A stretch of DNA of 64,000 nucleotides from Porphyrobacter sp. ULC335. Lineage in GTDB: Bacteria; Pseudomonadota; Alphaproteobacteria; Sphingomonadales; Sphingomonadaceae. Below are positions 25,989 through 35,976 of this stretch, piece after piece. The stretch covers positions 2,914,001 to 2,978,000 of the forward strand of contig NZ_CP078091.1 of NCBI RefSeq assembly GCF_025917005.1, read 5' to 3'. The notes beneath the pieces are model-generated. The model was given only the letters and a program-made list of their open reading frames with translations, did not search any database and was not told where the DNA came from. Numbering within the stretch: position 1 is the stretch's first letter; each line of letters opens with the position of its first letter. The position numbers and the translations under genes are program-made.

Positions 25989-27377
25989 TCAGGCTGCGTG
26001 ACTGACGTCAGCCTCGCGCCCGCCTGCCGCCTCGTTGAGCATTTCAGCCACAAGGAAAGCGAGTTCCAGCGACTGTTCGGCGTTGAGGCGCGGGTCGCAA
26101 TGCGTGTGATAACGGTCGCCAAGACGTTCCTCGGTGATCGCAACCGCCCCGCCGACGCACTCGGTCACATCCTGCCCGGTCATCTCGATATGGATGCCGC
26201 CGGGATGCGAGCCTTCCGCGCGGTGGACGGCGAAGAAGCCCTTCACCTCGCGCAGGATGCGGTCGAAGGGGCGGGTCTTGAAGCCGGTGTCCGACTTCAC
26301 GACGTTGCCGTGCATCGGATCGCAGCTCCACACCACCGGGTGCCCTTCGCGCATGACGGCGCGGACGAGCTTGGGGAGACCGTCCTCAACCTTGTCGTGA
26401 CCAAAGCGGCTGATCAGCGTGATCCTGCCGGCTTCGCGGGCCGGGTTCAGGTCATCAAGCAGGCGCAGCAACGCGTCCGGCTCAAGGCTCGGCCCGCACT
26501 TCATGCCGAGCGGATTGCCGATCCCGCGCGCGAATTCGATGTGGGCGCTACCCGGGAAACGGGTGCGGTCACCGATCCACAGCATGTGCGCGCTGGTGGC
26601 GTACCAGTCGCCGGTCAGCGAATCCTGCCGGCTCATCGCCTGTTCGTACGGCAGCAGCAGCGCTTCGTGGCTGGTATAGAAGCTGGTGCCCTTCAATTGC
26701 GGCACGGTGCCGGGATCAATCCCGCAGGCCTCCATGAAGTCGAGCGCCTCGCCGATGCGATCCGCCATCTGTGCGAACTTCTCGGTCCAGGGCGTCCGGC
26801 CCATGAAATCGAGCGTCCACTGGTGGACTTGCCGCAGATTGGCATAACCGCCGCCTGCAAAGGCGCGCAGCAGGTTGAGCGTGGCCGCCGCCTGCGAATA
26901 GGCCTTCACCATGCGGGCCGGGTCATTGCGGCGCGACACCGGATCGAAATCGATCCCGTTGATATTGTCGCCGAGGTAGCTCGGCAGGGTCATGTCGCCG
27001 ATGGTTTCGGTCGGCGAAGAACGCGGCTTGGCGAATTGTCCCGCCATGCGCCCCACCTTCACCACCGGGCGCTTGCTGGCGAAGGTCATGACGACCGCCA
27101 TCTGCAGCAGCACGCGGAAGGTGTCGCGGATGTTGTTGGGGTGGAACTCGGCAAAGCTTTCGGCGCAATCGCCGCCTTGCAGCAGGAAGCCGTGACCGTT
27201 CGCGACCTGCGCCAGATCGGCCTTGAGCGCGCGTGCCTCACCCGCGAACACCAGCGGGGGATAGGACAAGAGGGTCTTTTCCGCTTCCGCCAGTTCGGCC
27301 GCATCTTCGTAATGCGGCAGGTGGCGCGCTTCGTGAGCCTTCCAGCTATCCGGGGTCCAGGTCTCGGGCACAGTCAC
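25989..27377 (-). CDS. Class II 3-deoxy-7-phosphoheptulonate (DAHP) synthase
   Basis: The 462-residue protein matches the plant/microbial class II DAHP synthase in length and motifs: [11 protein letters not shown] near residue 68 (metal/PEP site Cys), [23 protein letters not shown] active-site stretch (residues 102-120), [29 protein letters not shown], and WSCDPMHGN near the C-terminus. It condenses phosphoenolpyruvate and erythrose-4-phosphate as the first shikimate-pathway step. It is a single gene between egtB and the M16 peptidase. No leader peptide or attenuator is visible upstream. Confidence 0.95.
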   Translation of the reverse strand: MTVPETWTPDSWKAHEARHLPHYEDAAELAEAEKTLLSYPPLVFAGEARALKADLAQVANGHGFLLQGGDCAESFAEFHPNNIRDTFRVLLQMAVVMTFASKRPVVKVGRMAGQFAKPRSSPTETIGDMTLPSYLGDNINGIDFDPVSRRNDPARMVKAYSQAAATLNLLRAFAGGGYANLRQVHQWTLDFMGRTPWTEKFAQMADRIGEALDFMEACGIDPGTVPQLKGTSFYTSHEALLLPYEQAMSRQDSLTGDWYATSAHMLWIGDRTRFPGSAHIEFARGIGNPLGMKCGPSLEPDALLRLLDDLNPAREAGRITLISRFGHDKVEDGLPKLVRAVMREGHPVVWSCDPMHGNVVKSDTGFKTRPFDRILREVKGFFAVHRAEGSHPGGIHIEMTGQDVTECVGGAVAITEERLGDRYHTHCDPRLNAEQSLELAFLVAEMLNEAAGGREADVSHAA

Positions 27378-27450
27378 AACTCTTTCTTCTCAAACGGCGC
27401 ACAGTGCATGGCGCGGGGGCGCCCGCTACAGGAGGCGGGTTTGAATTGTA

Positions 27451-27467
27451 AAGCGGCAATGCCGCTT
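27451..27467. terminator. Short hairpin between the M16 peptidase and DAHP synthase genes
   Basis: AAGCGGC-AAT-GCCGCTT is a perfect 7-bp inverted repeat about 43 bases past the M16 stop in the direction of transcription, followed on the minus strand by TTTACAATT. The U tract is imperfect, so termination is likely but weak; it also falls in the presumed promoter region of the DAHP synthase gene. Confidence 0.4.
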
Positions 27468-27509
27468 CGGACAACTTTATTTCCCGCCCACTGTCTGCAA
27501 CTGCACCGA

Positions 27510-30500
27510 TCAGCGCCCGATCATGGCTGGTTGCGCAGCATTCGCACCCGCACCGGCGGGCGGCGCTTCGGCCAGCTTCTGCCCTTCGGGAATGATCGCC
27601 AGCCGGAACGGTTCGCTATTGGCAAGGTAGCGGTCGGCCAGGAACTGCATCGCCTGCGGACTGGTCTGCGAGTAATCGGACAGCAGCGTGCGCAGCAGGG
27701 CGACCCGCTGCGGATCGGTGGTCGCGCCTTCCAAATTGTAGAGCCAGAACTGGTTGCCGGTCGAAGCCCGCCGGATCAGCTGGCCAAGCGGTTCGGTCAC
27801 CCGCGCCAGTTCGTCAGCTGTGGGGGGGGTTGGCTGCCAGGTCGATCGCGATCTTCTCCGCCTCGGCGAAGAACACCGGCACGAATTCGGGCTCCAGCTG
27901 GGCCAAGGCAGTGATGCGCCCGCCGCTGGCAAGATCGGCCGGCCAGCTCGAGAACACCTGCGGCGAATAGCTCGCGCCGGCCTTCTCGCGCAGCGCCTCC
28001 ATCAGGCGGTTGTTGAACAGCTGGGTCAGAATTTCGAGCTGACGGCTTTCGCGCAACGAGCCGACACCGCCGCCGCTTTTCCATGCGACCACGGCAGCGG
28101 CCTGATTGGCATCGCCGCGGTGGGTGACGACCGAAGGCTTGTCGGTTGCGGGCGCGAACGGCGGGACGCGCGCGGCGACTTCGGGCGAAATCGCTTCACG
28201 CGGGGGGAGCGCGCCGAAGGTCTTGCGCAGCTGCTCGACCACGGCGGGTTGATCGAATTCGCCGAACACCAGCACCTCGATCGGACCTTGCTTGAGCAGC
28301 GGCTCCCACACGGCGCGGAATTCCTCCGGTGTCGCGGCCTTCAGCGCCGCCGGATCGGGCGTCGCAAAGCGCGGGTCGCCACCGGTCACGAGGTATTCAA
28401 GATCGCGGCCCAGCACGCCGCCGGGGCTGGTCGAGAAGGTGTTATAGGCCAATTCCGACCCGGCCTTTGCGCGGTTCACCGGATCCCTGTCCCAGCGCGG
28501 CATGCCGAGCTTGGCAGCGAACAGGTAGAGCTGGTCGTTGACGTCCTCAGACCGGGTCTGCGCGGTAAAGGTGAAGACCGCATCATCAATGCTGAAGTCG
28601 AAGCCCAGTTTGCGGCCAGTCGCCAGCCGGTCGATCTCGTTCTGGCCGAGTTCGCCGAGGCCGGAGCCAACCAATGCCTGCTCGCCAAGAGCGGCATAGA
28701 CGGCACTGTCCTTGTCGAAGGCGCGCCAGCCCGCGCCGAAGCGCACCCGTACGGTGACCCGGCCCGGCTCGGCATCATTGGCCCAGACCAGCGCCTTGAC
28801 CCCGTTGGCGAAGTCGACCTGCTCGATCTCGAGCACGCCGAGCGGGGCCTGCTTTGTGACGGTGCCGGGTTCGCCCACGGGGGGCAGATCGGCGAAGGAA
28901 ATGGTCTGCGCTGCAAGCCGGGCGGTGCCGTCAACCTTGGCCTCGCTCGCCAGCGCCAGCTTGAGCGCCGCGACATCGGCCTCGCCCGCAGCCGGTGTGA
29001 CATAGACCGATCGCGTGACGGTGCCTTCAAACAGCCCGCGGGTGCGCGCCAGCACCACATCAGGCGTCAGGCGCGGCTTCATGTTGCGGAACACGTCCAG
29101 CACCACCTTGGGCGCGGCGACCGTCTCGCGGATATCGACCGCATTGACGATATTGTTGGCCAGATCGCTGCCCGATTGGACGCTCTCCTGCTCGACCTCG
29201 TTGAAGAAGACGACATCGAACTGCGCAACCTCGCGGTCGATTTCTTCCTGTGTCGGCGGCGTGGTCAGCGCATCGGCAATGACGCTGCGCACATCGGCCA
29301 GCGCGGCCTGCCAGTCGCCGGTCAGGGGAGCAAAGGTCACGAAGGTCGCGTCAGTCGAGCGCGAGACATCGTCCTGTTGCACCTGCGCATAAAGGAAGCT
29401 GCCACCACCGCGCGCGCGGCTTTCCAGCCTGCGGTTGATGATGGCCTGCGCCACGGCATCGGTCAGCAGGCCTTCATTGTAGACGATGGTGTCATCGACC
29501 TTCCGCCACGGACGCATGATGGCATAGGTCAGGCTGCGCGGCAGATCGGGTTCGATGCCGACTGCAATTTCGCCAATCGGCGCGGCCGGGGCGACCGCCG
29601 GAGTGGCCGCATCGGCAGGCGCGACCGGATCACCGAAGGCGGGCGCAACGCCGGGCTTGCCGGTGCCCTTCCAGTCCCCGAACCATTGTTCGACAAGGCC
29701 GGCTAGCACCATCGGATCGGCATCGCCCGCGACCACGATCACGGTGTTTTCAGGCCGGTACCAGCGGTCATAGAACGCCTTCACGGCCTTGCCGTTTGCC
29801 GCCTTGAGCGTCGCATCGGTGCCGATCGGGTTGCGCGTGGCGAGGCGCTGTCCGGCGAAGAAGGTCTTGCGGGTGAGATCGGCCATGCGCTCGCCCGCCC
29901 CGCCCCGCTCGCGCTTCTCGGCGAGCACGATCGGACGTTCGGCGGAGACGTTGGCGTCATTCAGCACCGGCTCGCGGATCATGCCCGACAGCAGCTTGAA
30001 GCTTTCGGACAGTTTGGCCTGATCGATGTTCGGAATGTCGAGCTTGTAAGCGGTGTGGGTGGGCGTGGTCTCGGCATTGGCATCGCTGCCGAATGTCGCC
30101 CCAAGCCGCTGCCAAGCGGAAATCGCCTCGGCCTGCCCGAGATATTTGCTCTCGCGGAACAACAGGTGTTCCAGAAGGTGGGCATAGCCCTGTTCGCTAT
30201 CGGTCTCGTGCAGCGATCCGGCATCGATACGCACCCGGATCGAAACCTGACGCGGCGGCACGCCATTGCGGCGGACGGCATAGCGCAGCCCGTTCTTCAT
30301 CTGACCGAACAGCCATTTGTCGTCGACCGGAACGTCCGAGCCCTGGTACAGCCACGGCACCGTGCCATCGGCCTGAAGCGCCTTGGGGGCAGGCACCGCC
30401 GGTTGCGGCTGCTGGATCTGGATCGGCGCAGGCGGGGGCGCGGCCTGCTGGGCCAGCAGCGGCTGCACCAGCGCAAGAGGGGCAAGCAGAATGGCGAAAG

Positions 30501-30528
30501 CGCGGGTTGCGCGGGAGAACGACGTCAT
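27510..30528 (-). pseudogene. M16-family zinc peptidase, reading frame broken in an 8-base C run
   Basis: The first frame (30528 to 27814) codes a signal peptide (LAPLALVQPLLAQ), the inverted zinc motif HLLEH (His117, Glu120, His121), and two M16 halves; it stops after ANPPHS. The remaining 95 or so residues (TADELARVTEPLGQ through to AQPAMIGR) continue in another frame to 27510. The break coincides with eight G on the plus strand (27822-27829); with seven, the frame reads NPPTADELAR without interruption and gives about 1005 residues, near the usual M16 double-domain length. It would be a periplasmic peptidase degrading small peptides. The break may be a sequencing error, real phase variation, or recent decay. 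ATG 30528 was chosen as start of the signal peptide. Confidence 0.88.
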
Positions 30529-30622
30529 GTGCGGACTATAGGGCTGCAAAATGTGAAGCGATAGTGAATGCTTCTGCGTCCGCGCCCTTGCCGCTGGCCT
30601 CCGCCGCGCCTAAATCAAACCC

Positions 30623-31201
30623 ATGTTCATAGAGACCGAAACGACGCCCAACCCTGCGGCGCTCAAGTTCCTGCCCGGCCAGATGGTCATGGCCGCAGGC
30701 TCCCGCGAATTCGCCACGCCCGAAGCTGCCGAGGCGAGCCCGCTCGCTCAGGCGATCTTCGACACGGGCGAGGTGGTGAACGTGTTCTTCGGCGCGGACT
30801 TCGTCTCCGTAACCGCAGCGCCGGGCGCGGACTGGAGTGGGCTGAAACCGCAAGTCGTCGCCATCCTGCTCGATCACTTCGTCTCGGAAGCCCCGCTGTT
30901 CGCTTCCAGCGGCAACGGCATCGCCGTGCCCCCGCCCGAGGACGAGATGGTCATCGAGGAGCGCCCCGAGGACGCCGAGGTGATCGCCGCGATCAACGAA
31001 TTGCTCGAAACCCGCGTGCGCCCCGCCGTTGCCGGTGACGGGGGCGACATCGCCTATCGCGGTTTCCGCGACGGGGTGGTTTATCTCACCCTGCAAGGCT
31101 CGTGCTCGGGCTGCCCGTCGAGCACCGCCACGCTGAAGCACGGCATCGAAGGCCTGCTCAAGCACTACGTCCCCGAAGTCAGCGAAGTGCGCGCTGCATG
31201 A
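30623..31201 (+). CDS. Nfu-type iron-sulfur cluster scaffold/carrier
   Basis: The 192-residue protein has an N-terminal Nfu domain ([19 protein letters not shown]) and a C-terminal NifU-like domain with the cluster-binding CxxC in [20 protein letters not shown]. Nfu proteins hold a 4Fe-4S cluster between two subunits and pass it to apo-enzymes. This two-domain form is typical of alphaproteobacteria and mitochondria. Its stop overlaps the next start (ATGA). Confidence 0.95.
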   Translation: MFIETETTPNPAALKFLPGQMVMAAGSREFATPEAAEASPLAQAIFDTGEVVNVFFGADFVSVTAAPGADWSGLKPQVVAILLDHFVSEAPLFASSGNGIAVPPPEDEMVIEERPEDAEVIAAINELLETRVRPAVAGDGGDIAYRGFRDGVVYLTLQGSCSGCPSSTATLKHGIEGLLKHYVPEVSEVRAA

Positions 31202-31806
31202 CTTTGCAGTTCCACGACCACGTGCTGTCCAGCGAGGCGCTGGCCCAGCTGTTCAACGAAGCGCGCAGCTATAATGGCTGGCTGGATAAGCCCGTATCTG
31301 ACGACCAGCTCCACGCGATCTGGGATCTGGTGAAGATGGCGCCCACCTCGGCCAACATGCAGCCGGTGCGGATCGTGTGGGTGAAATCGGCTGAGGCCAA
31401 AGCCACACTCGCCGATTGCGTGATGGAGGGCAACAAGGCCAAGGTGCTCGCCGCTCCCGTCACCGCCGTGATCGGTTACGACATCGACTTCCACGAGGAA
31501 CTGCCCTGGCTGTTCCCGCACACTGACGCGAAAAGCTGGTTCGATGGAGACGAGGAAGGGCGCAAGGAAGGCGCGTTCCGCAATTCATCGCTGCAAGGCG
31601 CCTACCTGATGCTTGCCGCGCGCGCCATCGGGCTCGATTGCGGGCCGATGTCGGGCTTCGATCAGGCCGCAGTGAACGCTGCCTTCTTCGCTGACGAGCC
31701 GCGCCACCGCGCCAATTTCATCTGCTCGGTCGGCTACGGCGATCCCGCCAGCATCTTCGACCGCTCCCCGCGCCCCGAATTCGCACGCTTCAACCGCATC
31801 GCCTGA
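31198..31806 (+). CDS. Nitroreductase-family protein, RutE-like (malonic semialdehyde reductase type)
   Basis: The 202-residue flavoprotein resembles the RutE/HadB branch: [15 protein letters not shown], the [20 protein letters not shown] stretch near residue 95, and [16 protein letters not shown] near 155. Members reduce malonic semialdehyde or nitro compounds with NAD(P)H and FMN. No other rut (pyrimidine catabolism) genes are nearby, so the physiological substrate is open. The start ATG overlaps the Nfu stop, indicating coupled translation. Confidence 0.85.
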   Translation: MTLQFHDHVLSSEALAQLFNEARSYNGWLDKPVSDDQLHAIWDLVKMAPTSANMQPVRIVWVKSAEAKATLADCVMEGNKAKVLAAPVTAVIGYDIDFHEELPWLFPHTDAKSWFDGDEEGRKEGAFRNSSLQGAYLMLAARAIGLDCGPMSGFDQAAVNAAFFADEPRHRANFICSVGYGDPASIFDRSPRPEFARFNRIA

Positions 31807-31855
31807 CGCGCATCTCGCGCTTGCGCGGGCGTGCGGGCTGAGGCAGGGCGCGGCA

Positions 31856-32485
31856 ATGCGGACGCTCGCCATCGAAACCGCCTCAGAAGCGTGCAGCATC
31901 GCCCTGTTCGAGGGCGAGACGCTGTTGGCGCGCGACCATCGCACGATCGGGCGTGGCCATGCCGAAGCGCTGGTGCCGATGATCGCAGCGCTTCCGGACA
32001 AGGGCCGCGCCGGTCGCATCCTCGTCAGCCTTGGCCCCGGCAGCTTTACCGGCGTGCGTATCGGGCTGGCGACGGCGCGCGCCTTGGGCTTTGCCTGGGG
32101 GGCCGAGGTGCTTGGCTATCCCACCCTCGCCCTGATTGCGGCGCAAGCGCAGGCCGAACGTCCAGACACGCCCGTCACGGTCTGCACCAATGGCGGGCAT
32201 GGCGAATGGTTCGTGCAGGATTTCGCTGCCGATGGCCTTCCCGAAACACAGGTGCTTTCGCAGACCCCCGCTGCCGCTCGCGCGGTTCATCACCATGCCT
32301 TTGCTGCCGGAAACCGTGCGCAGGAACTGCTGGCCGGTGCTGCCGAAGGTGCGGCCGCGCTGGATATCCTGCCCGATGCTGTGGCCGTGCCGCTGCTCCC
32401 CTCTCCCCTCCTGACCCGCAATCTCGCTCCGACTTATGGCCGGGGGGCCGATGCGACCCCGATGGCGGGACGCCTGCCTGCATGA
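31856..32485 (+). CDS. tsaB: tRNA threonylcarbamoyladenosine biosynthesis protein TsaB
   Basis: The 209-residue protein has the actin-like ASKHA fold start LAIETASEACSIALFEG and the conserved SLGPGSFTGVRIGLATARAL segment of TsaB/YeaZ. TsaB partners TsaD and TsaE in making the t6A modification of ANN-decoding tRNAs. It overlaps rimI by ATGA, the usual tsaB-rimI pairing. Confidence 0.93.
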   Translation: MRTLAIETASEACSIALFEGETLLARDHRTIGRGHAEALVPMIAALPDKGRAGRILVSLGPGSFTGVRIGLATARALGFAWGAEVLGYPTLALIAAQAQAERPDTPVTVCTNGGHGEWFVQDFAADGLPETQVLSQTPAAARAVHHHAFAAGNRAQELLAGAAEGAAALDILPDAVAVPLLPSPLLTRNLAPTYGRGADATPMAGRLPA

Positions 32486-32970
32486 CGCCTGCGCCCGCCC
32501 CTTCCGTCGAACTCATCGACCGGATCATGGCGGTGATGGAGGCGGCCTTCGATCCGGCTTATGGCGAGGCCTGGAACCGGCGGCAGGTTGCCGATGCGCT
32601 GACCCTGCCAAGCACCCACGCACTGGTGGTCGATGCTGCGGGCGCGCCGATTGCCGATGGCCCCGGCCCCGCGCCGGCCCCGGCAGGCTTCGTGCTGACC
32701 CGCCACGTGCTCGATGAAGAAGAACTGTTGCTGATCGCCGTCAATCCCGACGCAAGACGGCGCGGGGTTGGCGCTGCACTTCTGGAACATCTGTTCACCA
32801 CCGCCCGTAAACGCGGCACGGCGCGCATCTTTCTGGAAATGCGCCGAGGTAATCCGGCTATCCATCTGTATCGCAAGTTCGAATTCGAACCGATCGGCGA
32901 GCGGCGGAACTATTACAGGATGGCCAATGGTGAACGGATCGACGCAATTACTTTCGGCCGGTCAATCTAG
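32482..32970 (+). CDS. rimI: GNAT N-acetyltransferase, RimI-like
   Basis: The 162-residue acetyltransferase has the acetyl-CoA pyrophosphate loop DARRRGVGAALLEHLF and the C-terminal FLEMRRGNPAIHLYRKFEFEPIGERRNYY (motif B region), typical of RimI, which acetylates the N-terminus of ribosomal protein S18. It has an alanine/proline-rich insert (ADGPGPAPAPAG) near residue 60. Genetic linkage to tsaB supports the name. Confidence 0.88.
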   Translation: MTPAPAPSVELIDRIMAVMEAAFDPAYGEAWNRRQVADALTLPSTHALVVDAAGAPIADGPGPAPAPAGFVLTRHVLDEEELLLIAVNPDARRRGVGAALLEHLFTTARKRGTARIFLEMRRGNPAIHLYRKFEFEPIGERRNYYRMANGERIDAITFGRSI

Positions 32971-33030
32971 TTTAGGGCAAACCGTCCCAAACTGGTGAAC
33001 AAGCAGAGCCACCTAGTTGCCAAGATTGCT

Positions 33031-33045
33031 GCCATGAGTCATGGC
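33031..33045. promoter_or_regulatory. 15-bp palindrome upstream of the MucR-type gene
   Basis: GCCATGA-G-TCATGGC is a perfect inverted repeat with a one-base centre, 41 bases before the ATG at 33087. A weak TAATAG -10 follows at 33047-33052, so the palindrome falls where an operator would lie between -35 and -10. The binder is unknown. Confidence 0.4.
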
Positions 33046-33086
33046 GTAATAGCCGGCGCGGTCAAAAAGACGCCTGTGAGGAACTC

Positions 33087-33539
33087 ATGCAAGACCTGGA
33101 AATCGATATGAAAGAAACGCTTATTACATTGACCAGCGACATTGTCGCGGCACATGTCAGCAACAATGATGTCGCGGTGACTGATCTGCCCAGCCTCATC
33201 ACCAACGTTTACACCGCACTTGCCAATCTTGGCGAGGCTCCGGTGGTCGAAGAAGTGAAGCCGCAGCCTGCCGTCGCGATCCGCAATTCGGTCAAGCCCG
33301 ATTACATCGTGTGCCTTGAAGACGGCAAGAAACTGAAGATGCTCAAGCGGTATCTTCGCACCAATTACAGCATGTCGCCGGAAGAATACCGCGCGCGTTG
33401 GGGCCTTGCTGCCGATTATCCGATGGTCGCTCCCAACTATGCCGAAAAGCGTCGGGATCTGGCCAAGAAGATCGGCCTCGGCCGCAAGCCGGGCACCACG
33501 GTTGCACCCAAGGCCCGCCGCCCCCGCAAGACCGCCTGA
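33087..33539 (+). CDS. MucR/Ros-family transcriptional regulator lacking most zinc ligands
   Basis: The 150-residue protein has the Ros/MucR layout: helical N-terminal region, central DNA-binding core PDYIVCLEDGKKLKMLKRYL and SPEEYRARWGL, and a basic C-terminal tail. In Ros the zinc is held by C-x2-C-x9-H-x3-4-H; here the positions read Cys76, Asp79, Tyr89 and Asn93/Tyr94, so three of four ligands are absent. Ros-family proteins that fold without zinc are known in Mesorhizobium, and this looks like such a case. Family members are global regulators of surface polysaccharide and cell-cycle genes. It is monocistronic and followed by an intrinsic terminator. Confidence 0.92.
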   Translation: MQDLEIDMKETLITLTSDIVAAHVSNNDVAVTDLPSLITNVYTALANLGEAPVVEEVKPQPAVAIRNSVKPDYIVCLEDGKKLKMLKRYLRTNYSMSPEEYRARWGLAADYPMVAPNYAEKRRDLAKKIGLGRKPGTTVAPKARRPRKTA

Positions 33540-33620
33540 TCGCAGGCGTCGTCTTCGGACGGATTACGTCAGTTTGGTTAATCGCCCCTGTTGAGAGGGC
33601 GGCAAGCCAGCTTGAGCAAG

Positions 33621-33658
33621 CAGCCTCGTCCCTGTAGGGGTGAGGCTGTTCTGCTTTT
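33621..33658 (+). terminator. Intrinsic terminator after the MucR-type gene
   Basis: CAGCCTCGTCCC-TGTA-GGGGTGAGGCTG (33621-33648) forms a 12-bp stem with two G-U type pairs, followed by TTCTGCTTTT. It lies about 80 bases after the mucR stop and 40 before fur, separating the two transcripts. Confidence 0.78.
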
Positions 33659-33689
33659 GAGCGGCCCTTGGTCCCATGGGGCGGCGCGC

Positions 33690-34130
33690 ATGGCGATGGA
33701 GCTTTCCTTGACCCAGAAAATCGATCTCGAACAACTTTGCGCCGAAAAAGGCCTGCGCATCACCGAGCAGCGCCGCGTGATCGCCAAGGTCCTGTCGGAG
33801 AGCGACGACCATCCCGATGTGGAATTGCTCCATAGCCGCGCTGCCGCTGTCGATCCGCGCATCTCGATTGCCACGGTTTACCGCACCGTACGGCTGTTCG
33901 AAGAAGCGGGCATCCTCGACCGGCACGATTTCGGCGATGGCCGCTCGCGGTATGAACCCGTGCCCGAAGCGCATCACGATCACCTGATCGATGTCGAAAC
34001 GGGCAAGGTCGTGGAATTCGTCGATCCGGAAGTCGAAGCGCTGCAACGCCAGATTGCCGAACGGCTCGGCTATCGCCTCGTCGACCACCGGATGGAGCTC
34101 TACGGCGTGCGCCTCTCCCGTAATGACTAA
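33690..34130 (+). CDS. fur: Ferric uptake regulator family protein
   Basis: The 146-residue regulator has the Fur winged helix (RITEQRRVIAKVL, SIATVYRTVRLFEEAGILDRH) and the regulatory metal site region EAHHDHLIDVETGKVVEF. It has no CxxC structural-zinc motifs, as is usual for alphaproteobacterial Fur. In this class Fur may act as the manganese regulator Mur or as iron regulator; the sequence alone does not decide. ATG at 33690 was chosen, with a second ATG two codons in. It is followed after 9 bases by the acyltransferase gene. Confidence 0.92.
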   Translation: MAMELSLTQKIDLEQLCAEKGLRITEQRRVIAKVLSESDDHPDVELLHSRAAAVDPRISIATVYRTVRLFEEAGILDRHDFGDGRSRYEPVPEAHHDHLIDVETGKVVEFVDPEVEALQRQIAERLGYRLVDHRMELYGVRLSRND

Positions 34131-34139
34131 TGGCGCGCA

Positions 34140-35000
34140 ATGACTGACGAGGAACTGCGGCAGGCCGCCGCGCGCGGGGAGGCTACACCGGTCTCCTTCG
34201 CAGGTCGGCTGCGTATCACCGGACGCGCGCTGGCGCTGATCGGGCTGATCCTCGTCTTCGTGCCGCTGCATTACCTGTTCCGGGTGTTCGCCTATGGCTC
34301 GCCCTTCCCGATGCTGTTCCTGCGCTATGCCGCACGGGTCTGCGGGGCGAAGGTGGAGGTCATCGGGACGCATCTGAAGCGCGACGTGTTCTTCGTCGCC
34401 AACCACCTGTCGTGGATTGATATCCTTGCGCTCGCAGGGGCCAGTGGCACTGCCTTCGTTGCCAAGGCGGAACTGGCCGAGGCCCCTGTGGTCGGCTGGC
34501 TCGCGAGCCTCAACCGCACCGTCTTCGTCAAGCGCGAGCACCGCATGGGGGTGGCCGAACAGATCAACGCGCTGAAGGAAGCGCTGGTCGATAACTGGTC
34601 AGTCACCGTTTTCCCAGAAGGCACCACCACCGACGGGCAATCGCTGCTGCCGTTCAAGACCTCGATGCTCTCGGTGCTGGAACCCCCGCCACCGGGCGTG
34701 TTGGTGCAGCCGGTGATCGTCGATTACGGCCCGGTCGCCGAATGGATCGGCTGGATCGGCGAGGAAAGCGGCATCAACAATGCCAAGCGGGTACTGTCAC
34801 GCAAGGGCACCTTCAAGGTGCGCCTGCATTATCTCGAACCCTTCAGCCCCGAGGATTTCCGCGGACGCAAGGCCATCAGCCAGGAATCGCGCCGCCGGAT
34901 CGAGGAGGCGCTGATCGAGATCCTCGGCAAGCCGCTGCGCCCATTCGCTCACACGGTCGCGCCGGTGCGTTATGAGCCGAAGGTCGACGCTGCGGACTAA
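34140..35000 (+). CDS. Lysophospholipid acyltransferase (PlsC-like 1-acylglycerol-3-phosphate acyltransferase)
   Basis: The 286-residue membrane-associated protein has an N-terminal hydrophobic helix (ALALIGLILVFVPLHYLF) and the PlsC motifs NHLSWIDILAL (H-x4-D), FVKREH, and FPEGTTTDG. It adds the second acyl chain in phospholipid synthesis or acylates a related lipid such as ornithine lipid. It follows fur, as in many alphaproteobacteria. Its TAA overlaps the TAG of the convergent LysR gene (4 bases). Confidence 0.9.
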   Translation: MTDEELRQAAARGEATPVSFAGRLRITGRALALIGLILVFVPLHYLFRVFAYGSPFPMLFLRYAARVCGAKVEVIGTHLKRDVFFVANHLSWIDILALAGASGTAFVAKAELAEAPVVGWLASLNRTVFVKREHRMGVAEQINALKEALVDNWSVTVFPEGTTTDGQSLLPFKTSMLSVLEPPPPGVLVQPVIVDYGPVAEWIGWIGEESGINNAKRVLSRKGTFKVRLHYLEPFSPEDFRGRKAISQESRRRIEEALIEILGKPLRPFAHTVAPVRYEPKVDAAD

Positions 35001-35881
35001 AGCCCCGCGCGCACCAGCCAGTCGTGGAATATCCGCACCGGGCGGCTTTCCAGCGCCACCGGCTTGCACACGAACCAATAGCTATAGGGGCTCTCCACCG
35101 GCTTGCCCGGGAGGTTGATGAGCCGGTTGTCATTGGCGCGGCGCAGGTGATCGTCGTGCATGATCGCAATGCCAAGCCCCTGCGCGGCGGCCTCCAGCAT
35201 CAGCGCGCCCGAATCGTAATGGTCGATCGCCGCCGGATCCATCTGTTCAAGGCCGTTGGCCTTCTTCCACGCCATGAAGCTTTCGGGCAGTTCGTTGTGG
35301 ATCAGGAAGGTCTGCTTGGTCATCGCCTCGGGGGTGATGTCCGGACCGATATTGCGGGCCGTGTCCTTGCTGCAGATCGCGTGCACCAGATTGTGGTCAA
35401 GCCGCACCGCGTGAAGCCCGCTCGCCGGGCCGCGTGACAGGATGATCGCGGCGTCCAGCGTGTCGCCCACCCGGTCTTCGAGATGCGGCGCAGTGTCGAT
35501 GTCAATATGCAGCAGCGGGTGGCGCTTGCGCAGTTCGCCCAGTCGCGGGAACAGGCGCTGGCTGCCGAACATCGGCAACACGCCCAGCCGCAGGCGGAGC
35601 AGCGCGATATTGTCCGACTGGCTCTCCACCGCGCGGGCGAGCGCTTCCATGTGCGGGTTTACCGCTTCATAGAACGCCTGTCCCTCGTCGGTCAGCTGCA
35701 TCGACTGCCGCGCGCGGGTGAACAGCTTCTTGCCGACGAATTCTTCCAGATTGCTGATCCGCCGCGACAGTGCCGAAGGGCTAAGCCCGATTTCCTCTGC
35801 CGCAGCCCGGGCCGAGCCGAGACGCACGGTGCGCATGAAAGCTTCAAGCGCGCGCAGGGGGGGCAGACGACGAGCAGGCAT
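34997..35881 (-). CDS. LysR-family transcriptional regulator (GcvA-like)
   Basis: The 294-residue regulator has the LysR helix-turn-helix (LRALEAFMRTVRLGSARAAAEEIGLSPSALSRRI within residues 6-40) and a substrate-binding domain ending in the YWFVCKP / FHDWLV pattern common in GcvA-like members. AAGGAGAG precedes the ATG at 35881. Its usual divergent target would be to the right, but the next gene, corC, is co-oriented, so no target is evident. It separates the fur-acyltransferase pair from the corC-ybeY block. Confidence 0.9.
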   Translation of the reverse strand: MPARRLPPLRALEAFMRTVRLGSARAAAEEIGLSPSALSRRISNLEEFVGKKLFTRARQSMQLTDEGQAFYEAVNPHMEALARAVESQSDNIALLRLRLGVLPMFGSQRLFPRLGELRKRHPLLHIDIDTAPHLEDRVGDTLDAAIILSRGPASGLHAVRLDHNLVHAICSKDTARNIGPDITPEAMTKQTFLIHNELPESFMAWKKANGLEQMDPAAIDHYDSGALMLEAAAQGLGIAIMHDDHLRRANDNRLINLPGKPVESPYSYWFVCKPVALESRPVRIFHDWLVRAGL

Positions 35882-35976
35882 GATCAGTTCTCTCCTTATA
35901 CAGAGAGATACGGTTGAGAAGCCGAATGGATGCAAAAAATCGAAGAAAAAATCGGCAAAGGCAAAAAAAGTTGCGC

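Noticed and set aside
33540-33689. tRNA or small RNA between mucR and fur
   Set aside because: The structure here is fully explained by an intrinsic terminator; no cloverleaf or conserved sRNA shape was seen.
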